From Ardenticatenia bacterium (GTDB lineage Bacteria > Chloroflexota > Anaerolineae > Aggregatilineales > Aggregatilineaceae): 9,639 bases of DNA. This document shows, one piece after another, positions 5,488 to 9,639 of the stretch. Numbering within the stretch: the first letter of the stretch is position 1; each line of letters opens with the position of its first letter. The notes under the pieces were generated by a model. It searched no databases. It saw nothing but the letters and a program-made list of their open reading frames with translations, and was not told where the DNA came from. The position numbers and the translations under genes were made by a program. The stretch is taken from NCBI GenBank assembly GCA_026984385.1, contig JALSSH010000413.1:1-9639 (forward strand), written 5' to 3'.

Positions 5488-6537
5488 ATGCGTAGAGTGA
5501 CCATAGATGATATTGCGCGTGAGGCCGGCGTCTCCAAAACGTCGGTTTCCTTCGCTTTCAACAATCCGGAGCGCCTTTCGGCGGCCACATTGCAGCATAT
5601 CTTGGAAGTGGCCGAAGAACTGGGCTACACGCCAGACCCGATCGCCAGCAACTTGAAAACGCGCCGCACCGGATGTTTGGGGCTGTTGTTGCCGCAACCC
5701 ATCCCTATTGTGGCTCGCAACCCGCACACCTTTCAATTTATCCAGGGGGTAGGCCAGGTGTGCCATGAAGACGGGTTTTCGCTGATGCTTGTGCCACCGC
5801 TGAAGGGTAACCTTTCCCAAGCCATCGGGCGCGCCGCGGTGGACGGCTTTATCACGTTGGGGCTAGAGCCGTTTCGCCAGACGATGAAGGTGCTTCGTCA
5901 GCGCGGCATCCCTTTTGTGATGGTGGACGGAGAGCCGGTGGAAGGTGTGCCGTGTGTCAACATTGACGACGAGGGCGGCGCGTATGCCGTGATGCGCCAC
6001 GTGCTCCAACACGGCCACCGACGCATCGCTATTTTGGCGATCCAATCTGAGCATCACGGCAACTATCAACAATACACCGGCACGTTGCGGCGCAGAGTGC
6101 GCGGCTATTTGCGTGCGCTTCAAGAATCCGACTTACAGATCGCCGAGCCGGAAGTACGTTTGTTGGAGTGCGTGCTCGAAGCCGAAGCCGGCTATCGGGC
6201 TTTTTATCGTCTTTGGGAAAGCGAGCCGCGCCCGACGGCCATTGTAGCAATGGCGGATTTGCTGGCGTTGGGGGTGTTGCAAGCCGCGCGCGAGTTAGAC
6301 GTGCGTATCCCGGAAGACGTTTCGCTGGTGGGCTATGACGATCTGGCTATGAACATGCTCTCGCTGCTTCCCCTCACCACCGTACACCAGCCGATCACCG
6401 AAAAAGGGAAGATTGCCGCGCGTTTGCTGTTGAAACTGATCGCGGGCGAGAGCGTATCCCAAGAACACATCGTTTTACCCGTAGAACTGGTCACGCGCGC
6501 CTCTGTACGAGTTTGTACATCTTCTGCCGAGGCTTAA
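5488..6537 (+). CDS. LacI-family transcriptional regulator
   Basis: This 349-residue DNA-binding repressor has the standard LacI architecture. An N-terminal helix-turn-helix spans residues 3-48 (V-T-I-D-D-I-A-R-E-A-G-V-S-K-T-S-V-S). A hinge follows at about 49-60, with the minor-groove leucine at L56. A periplasmic-binding-like sensor domain runs from about 62 to the end, with G-Y-D-D at about 286-289 and the T-T-V-H-Q-P segment shortly after it. The ATG at 5488 has only a weak GGGA site, but the frame begins exactly at the HTH. It is divergent from the thiamine operon and convergent with the 6548-7348 gene (10 bp between stops). LacI proteins usually sense sugars or nucleosides; the ligand cannot be read here. 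The sugar-type binding lipoprotein at 7881 is a possible but unproven target. A candidate operator at 5435-5446 suggests self-repression. Confidence 0.93.
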   Translation: MRRVTIDDIAREAGVSKTSVSFAFNNPERLSAATLQHILEVAEELGYTPDPIASNLKTRRTGCLGLLLPQPIPIVARNPHTFQFIQGVGQVCHEDGFSLMLVPPLKGNLSQAIGRAAVDGFITLGLEPFRQTMKVLRQRGIPFVMVDGEPVEGVPCVNIDDEGGAYAVMRHVLQHGHRRIAILAIQSEHHGNYQQYTGTLRRRVRGYLRALQESDLQIAEPEVRLLECVLEAEAGYRAFYRLWESEPRPTAIVAMADLLALGVLQAARELDVRIPEDVSLVGYDDLAMNMLSLLPLTTVHQPITEKGKIAARLLLKLIAGESVSQEHIVLPVELVTRASVRVCTSSAEA

Positions 6538-6547
6538 CCGTTCCCAC

Positions 6548-7348
6548 TCAGACGTTGCCCGCTTCAAAAAGCGCGCGGTGCGGGAAGACCATGCGCGCCG
6601 TATTGTAGTCACGGTGACGCAATGCACGGTGATTGGCGCGCTCAAAGTCGTGGTGAATGTCCTTCAGCCGCGCCACTTGCCCAGCCGACGGCTTACGAGA
6701 AAAGATCACTACAGCCACCGTGAGTTCTTCCGGCACAAAAACCACATATTTGCCGTCGGAAAGCGCTTTTTGAGCAGGATCGGGGATACCCCGTTCCCCG
6801 ATGACCACACGCAAACGTTGCAACACCGCTTCCAATTGAGGGCGGCGCATCTGCAATGTGCCGGTGAGTGCGATCCGTGTGCCGCTTGCCAGATCGTAAA
6901 TAGCATAAGAAAGCGGCACAGCGGCGTAATGTTGTTTCAGAAATTGGGTATGGCCGGGCTGAATCACGGCTTGCCAAGCCTGGCTGCCCGGGTCGCGCTC
7001 CAAAAGCCGCTCGGTGATGTCTCGCTGCTCACTATACCGGGCGTAGATGGCGTCAAATTGCGCCTGGTTGAGCTTACCTTCGGCAAATTCGTTAGCCAAG
7101 CGCGCCATCTTTTCGCGCAACTCGATCAGCGCGTCTTCGGCACGTTGCAAGCGCTCGCGCGGGGTCAGGGAGCGTTTGGGTTCACGAGTGGGCGGTGTGG
7201 GCGGCAAAGGGGGCGCGGTGTCGTGCGGCTCGGCGCTGGGCGGCTCTGGGCGAATCGGCGAAAGCGGCGCGGGAGACTGCTCGGCAGCGACTTGCTCCGA
7301 CGCGCGGTGAGGGGAATCATTTTCCGTGTGTTTTTCCTGCTCGTTCAC
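6548..7348 (-). CDS. Conserved-type unknown protein: proline-rich region, coiled coil, possible roadblock-like domain
   Basis: I cannot assign a function to this 266-residue protein. Residues 1-60 are polar and disordered, with many prolines at 25-60. Residues 61-120 form charged helices likely to be a coiled coil. Inside this stretch is E-G-K-L-N-Q-A-Q-F-D-A-I-Y-A-R-Y-S-E-Q-R (90-109), which has the look of a conserved short helical motif. Residues 145-240 alternate strands and helices (Y-A-I-Y-D-L-A-S-G, then G-K-Y-V-V-F-V-P-E, then V-A-V-V-I-F-S). That pattern resembles roadblock/LC7 or longin-like sensor domains; this is a structural guess. There is no signal peptide or membrane span, so it is probably cytoplasmic. 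The frame extends to a TTG at 7363. I prefer GTG 7348 because GAGG lies 9 bases upstream. It is transcribed divergently from the carrier-protein gene. Confidence 0.8.
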   Translation of the reverse strand: MNEQEKHTENDSPHRASEQVAAEQSPAPLSPIRPEPPSAEPHDTAPPLPPTPPTREPKRSLTPRERLQRAEDALIELREKMARLANEFAEGKLNQAQFDAIYARYSEQRDITERLLERDPGSQAWQAVIQPGHTQFLKQHYAAVPLSYAIYDLASGTRIALTGTLQMRRPQLEAVLQRLRVVIGERGIPDPAQKALSDGKYVVFVPEELTVAVVIFSRKPSAGQVARLKDIHHDFERANHRALRHRDYNTARMVFPHRALFEAGNV

Positions 7349-7388
7349 CGTATATCGCCTCAAACAAACTTATCCCACTGGCGTACCC

Positions 7389-7486
7389 CCGTCGTTTAGC
7401 GCCCTGTAGATGCAACTATAGCAAAAGTCCGAAAACGGCGAAAGCAGGCAAGAGATGTCCGTGTAGGTGTTAGGGCGCATCGACGG
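7389..7486. repeat. Spaced inverted repeat in the divergent intergenic region
   Basis: CCGTCG-TTTA-GCGCCCT (7389-7405) is mirrored by AGGGCGC-AT-CGACGG (7472-7486). The 7-bp and 6-bp blocks are exact inverted matches, with 4 and 2 spacer bases. The 66 bp between the arms contains the minus-strand promoter at 7415-7423. It could be a paired binding site for a regulator. The wider 7364-7596 stretch holds no convincing gene. Confidence 0.45.
7415..7423 (-). promoter_or_regulatory. Candidate extended -10 promoter for the 6548-7348 gene
   Basis: On the minus strand TG-C-TATAGT (7423-7415) forms an extended -10 element, 67 bases before the chosen GTG start. A convincing -35 box is absent (TTTCGC at 7443-7438 is weak). 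The element closely resembles the TGCTATAAT of the lacI-family promoter. Confidence 0.45.
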
Positions 7487-7511
7487 CCCGTGCTTGCTGC
7501 TTGCCGACTTG

Positions 7512-7541
7512 TTGCCGTTCGGCGTGGATCGGCGCTAGACT
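7512..7541 (+). promoter_or_regulatory. Weak candidate promoter for the carrier-protein gene
   Basis: TTGCCG (7512-7517) and TAGACT (7536-7541) are 18 bp apart, matching the consensus at 3 and 4 of 6 positions. A second TTGCCG is at 7501-7506. This is the best pair seen between the divergent promoter and ATG 7597, but it is not strong. Confidence 0.25.
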
Positions 7542-7596
7542 TTGGGCATCGAAACGAGACGCTCACTTTTGGCCGCAGAACCGAGGACGTGCTTCC

Positions 7597-7851
7597 ATGA
7601 ACCGAAACGACGTGCGCGACAAGCTCCGAACGTTTGTGATCGAGGAAATGATCCGGATATCCGACTATGATTTACAGGACGACGAGCCTTTGATCACCGG
7701 CGGACTGGTGGATTCTTTCGATCTGGCGCTTTTCGGCGTTTTCGTGGAAGAAACGTTCGGCATCTATATCCCCGATCCCGATCTGACGGTAGAGAATTTG
7801 GACACACTCGCTCAAATGGTCGATCGCGTGATGCGCGATCTCGGTGCGTGA
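7597..7851 (+). CDS. Acyl/peptidyl carrier protein (phosphopantetheine-binding)
   Basis: This 84-residue acidic, helical protein has the carrier-protein motif G-G-L-V-D-S-F-D-L, with S40 as the likely phosphopantetheine attachment serine. It is preceded by the usual D-D-E-P-L-I-T loop. Length and acidity fit a free-standing carrier protein, which holds acyl or aminoacyl groups as thioesters on the 4'-phosphopantetheine arm. ATG 7597 has GAGGA upstream at 7583-7587; the open frame back to 7501 has no better start. The usual fatty-acid synthesis genes (fabD, fabG, fabF) are not beside it. The motif G-L-V-D-S-F-D differs from the standard AcpP D-S-L-D form. A specialised carrier working with an acyl- or amino-acid-activating ligase elsewhere is therefore more likely than the housekeeping AcpP. 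A binding lipoprotein gene follows 29 bp downstream. Confidence 0.88.
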   Translation: MNRNDVRDKLRTFVIEEMIRISDYDLQDDEPLITGGLVDSFDLALFGVFVEETFGIYIPDPDLTVENLDTLAQMVDRVMRDLGA

Positions 7852-7865
7852 TGCGTATATCTCGG
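7826..7865 (+). repeat. 20-bp near-perfect tandem duplication at the carrier-protein stop codon
   Basis: GCGTGATGCG-CGA-TCTCGG (7826-7844), one T, then GCGTGATGCG-TATA-TCTCGG (7846-7865) are adjacent copies with a period of 20. The carrier-protein TGA (7849-7851) is in the second copy; the same TGA in the first copy is out of frame. The duplication looks like replication slippage and sits between the stop and the ribosome-binding site of the next gene. Confidence 0.7.
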
Positions 7866-7880
7866 GGCAAAGGAAAAGCT

Positions 7881-9233
7881 ATGCAAACACGCCGGGCCGT
7901 CGCGCTCATCGGGGTTTTGCTCGCGCTGGGCACACTGGGGGGGGCGCTGAGCGCCTGCGCGAACGTCTCCAACGCCACGGTGCACACCGCCGACGAGGAC
8001 CGCGCGCCTTTGACGCTGGCTTCGGCGGATATTCCTGCGCGCAACGCTTCTGTGCTCATCGCTATGACGGCCACACCGCTCCCTACGCCGTCGCCCGCCC
8101 CTGAACAGCGCACCATCCGCGTTTGGTGGCCGGACGAGCTGTATCCCGCCGAGGGCAGCGAAGCAGCGGCTATTTTGCAAAGCCAATTTGACCTCTTCCG
8201 CCAAACTTACAACAGCTATGCGGTGGAAATTCGGCGCAAGCGTTCTCACGGGCCGGGCGGCATTTTGGCCTCGTTGCGCACAGCGGCGCCGGTGGCCCCG
8301 GGCGCTTTGCCGGACTTAACGCTGATGCGCCGCGAAGACCTGATCACTGCCGCTCAAGAAGGCCTGATCGTGCCGCTGGACGAATGGATACCCGCTGACC
8401 TGAGCGGCAGCAATCTATTTTCCGGCGTGCGCGCTTTGGGCGAGGTGGACGGTGTGCTATACGGCATCCCTTACGCCCTGAACGCCCGCCACACGCTTTA
8501 CCGCGCTTCGGTTTTTGACACACCGCCGCAAACTTTCGCGGATGTGCTCCAAGCCGAAACGCCCTATCTTTTCGCTGCCAACGACGCGCCGGTCAGTTGG
8601 ACGGTGTTGTTGCAATATCTGGCGGCAGGGGGGCAGTTGGTGGACGGAAAAGGCGCGGCGACGCTTTCTCCGGACGCTCTGCAAATTGTGCTGGAATTTT
8701 ACGCCGAAGGGGAAGCGCGCGGCGTTTTTTCACCCGCGTTGCTGGACTACACCCAACCCCAGGACTATTGGAACGCCTTTCTCAGCGGCGAGGCCCACTT
8801 GGTCACCGTAGAAACACAAACATACCTCAGCCAACGGGACGCTGTGCAAAGCGTCGCGCCAAGCATCATCCCCACCGCCGACGGCGAGCCGTTGACCGTT
8901 TTGGACGGTTGGATGTGGGTGGTCACCACGCCCAACCCCGACCATCAACGCCAGGCGTTGGCGTTTCTTTCTTGGATGATGCGCGTCAGCCACCAAAGCG
9001 CCTTCAGCGAAGCTTTTGGGGTGCTTCCTTCACAAGTGCGCGCGCTGCGGCTCTGGGAAGACCGCGCCTATGCGGACTTTGCTCGGGCGTTGATCACGAC
9101 GGCGATCGTTTTTCCGGAAGTGCGCCGCAACAACGTGGCGGCGATAGCTTTGCAAAACGCGGTCGCCGATGTGATCAAAGGCGTGCCTCCGCAAACCGCG
9201 CTGGACGAGGCGCTCGCCAGCGTGGAATCTTGA
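7881..9233 (+). CDS. Extracellular solute-binding lipoprotein, family 1 (sugar-type)
   Basis: This 450-residue secreted lipoprotein is a family 1 ABC-type binding protein. Residues 1-25 form a signal peptide ending in the lipobox L-S-A-C with lipidated C26. A low-complexity Ser/Thr/Pro/Ala linker runs to about 75. The binding fold starts at about 78 (T-I-R-V-W-W-P). It includes D-G-V-L-Y-G-I-P-Y-A-L-N at 190-201, the segment that usually shapes the sugar site, and G-W-M-W-V-V-T-T at 343-350. R-Q-A-L-A-F-L-S-W-M-M follows at 357-367. I start at ATG 7881 because AGGA lies at 7871-7874, 6 bases upstream. The frame is open to a GTG at 7848, but this would add 11 residues before a proper signal peptide. 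No permease or ATPase gene is adjacent, so it either uses a distant transporter or acts as a sensor. Ligand unknown; sugars or oligosaccharides are most common in the family. Confidence 0.88.
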   Translation: MQTRRAVALIGVLLALGTLGGALSACANVSNATVHTADEDRAPLTLASADIPARNASVLIAMTATPLPTPSPAPEQRTIRVWWPDELYPAEGSEAAAILQSQFDLFRQTYNSYAVEIRRKRSHGPGGILASLRTAAPVAPGALPDLTLMRREDLITAAQEGLIVPLDEWIPADLSGSNLFSGVRALGEVDGVLYGIPYALNARHTLYRASVFDTPPQTFADVLQAETPYLFAANDAPVSWTVLLQYLAAGGQLVDGKGAATLSPDALQIVLEFYAEGEARGVFSPALLDYTQPQDYWNAFLSGEAHLVTVETQTYLSQRDAVQSVAPSIIPTADGEPLTVLDGWMWVVTTPNPDHQRQALAFLSWMMRVSHQSAFSEAFGVLPSQVRALRLWEDRAYADFARALITTAIVFPEVRRNNVAAIALQNAVADVIKGVPPQTALDEALASVES

Positions 9234-9239
9234 AGCGCG

Positions 9240-9639
9240 TCAATCTGCTTTTTCTCCCGCAGATGGGTTGAGTTCGCGCTCGTAGAAGCGGAAGCGCTTA
9301 TACACGTAGCCGTTGAGTTGCTCGACCAAGCTCTGCATCGGGCGGTTGGTTTCCAACACCCATCCCCCGTCGGCGTAGTCCCAACCCTTTTTGGGCGCGA
9401 ACTGTTTGCCTCGTTCCAGCAACTCGATAAACATCGCCGCTTCCACGCCCACGCCCCGAAATTGTTTTTTGACGCCCATCAGTGGGACGCGCAGACGGGT
9501 GATCTTGGAGCGAATTTTCCAGTGCCAGAGCACTTGCAACAACGTGATAATCTCCGGCTTGCCCGGGCGTGGATAGGCGCGTTTGAGCGCCTGGTTTAAG
9601 TCCGGCAGCGCCAGCAAAAAACCCGCCGGCTCGCCGTGT
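9240..9639 (-). CDS. GNAT-family acetyltransferase, YghO-like (C-terminal part)
   Basis: The frame is open to the window edge and gives the last 132 residues; the N-terminal part lies beyond 9639. Visible segments are G-E-P-A-G-F-L-L-A-L-P-D-L-N-Q-A-L (2-18), then R-L-R-V-P-L-M-G-V (48-56) followed by F-R-G-V-G-V-E-A-A (60-68). The latter fits motif A, the acetyl-CoA pyrophosphate-binding turn of GNAT enzymes. Near the end G-G-W-V-L-E-T-N-R-P-M (91-101) and V-Y-K-R-F-R-F-Y-E (112-120) resemble the conserved end of YghO-like proteins, whose substrates are unknown. The TTG at 9617 is an internal leucine, not a start, because conserved residues continue upstream of it. It converges on the binding-lipoprotein gene with 6 bp between stops and no visible terminator. 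Confidence 0.75.
   Translation of the reverse strand, partial: HGEPAGFLLALPDLNQALKRAYPRPGKPEIITLLQVLWHWKIRSKITRLRVPLMGVKKQFRGVGVEAAMFIELLERGKQFAPKKGWDYADGGWVLETNRPMQSLVEQLNGYVYKRFRFYERELNPSAGEKAD

Noticed and set aside
7349..7363. TTG at 7363 as start of the 6548-7348 gene
   Set aside because: GTG 7348 is a more usual start codon and has GAGG at a good distance; the TTG has only a weak upstream GGGA.
6578..7399. A 273-codon plus-strand frame antisense to the 6548-7348 gene
   Set aside because: The minus-strand product has coherent domains, a sensible acidic/basic pattern and a ribosome-binding site; the plus-strand product looks random.
7848..7880. GTG at 7848 as start of the binding lipoprotein
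   Set aside because: It would overlap the carrier-protein stop as GTGA, but it lies in the tandem duplication and adds a charged segment before a normal signal peptide; ATG 7881 has a well-placed AGGA.

Overview
The window looks like chromosomal DNA from a GC-rich bacterium, most plausibly a member of the Chloroflexota (Anaerolineae-like). This placement is an inference. It rests on the mix of genes (a proline-rich protein with a conserved coiled-coil segment, a YghO-like acetyltransferase, a stand-alone carrier protein, a family 1 sugar-type binding lipoprotein), on tight gene packing, and on frequent GTG starts with GTGA start/stop overlaps. No mobile element, CRISPR array, rRNA or tRNA gene was seen.

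Layout: (1) 1-1150, plus strand: the end of a metal-chelate/cobalamin-type substrate-binding protein, overlapped by its FecE/BtuD-like ATPase; a candidate terminator follows. (2) 1151-1884: a regulatory stretch with a 16-bp imperfect direct repeat, a consensus -10 box and a perfect 10-bp palindrome, then a small unknown basic protein whose 3' end runs antisense into the next gene. (3) 5313 down to 1739, minus strand: a thiamine operon. A promoter leads into a TPP riboswitch and a hairpin that buries the first Shine-Dalgarno sequence. Then come thiamine pyrophosphokinase (thiN) and a ThiX/ThiY/ThiZ-like ABC importer (permease, binding protein, ATPase). (4) 5419-6537, plus strand: a divergently transcribed LacI-family repressor with its own extended -10 promoter and a candidate operator at the transcription start. 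(5) 7348 down to 6548, minus strand: a proline-rich, coiled-coil protein of unknown function with a possible roadblock-like C-terminal domain. (6) 7597-9233, plus strand: an acyl/peptidyl carrier protein followed 29 bp later by a family 1 solute-binding lipoprotein. (7) 9639 down to 9240, minus strand: the C-terminal part of a GNAT-type acetyltransferase.

How it works together: the clearest system is the thiamine unit. TPP, the product of ThiN, should bind the leader RNA and shut off both its own synthesis from salvaged thiamine and the importer encoded downstream. The leader shows a specific switch. One CTCCCT segment can pair either with an AGGGAG in the aptamer (gene on) or with the AGGGAG that is the thiN ribosome-binding site (gene off). 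The other genes are separate units. Three convergent gene pairs end within 10 bp of each other or overlap, with no visible terminator between them.

The best candidates for something not well described are the proline-rich/roadblock-like protein, the carrier-protein plus lipoprotein pair with a 20-bp tandem duplication at its junction, and the 146-bp convergent coding overlap.
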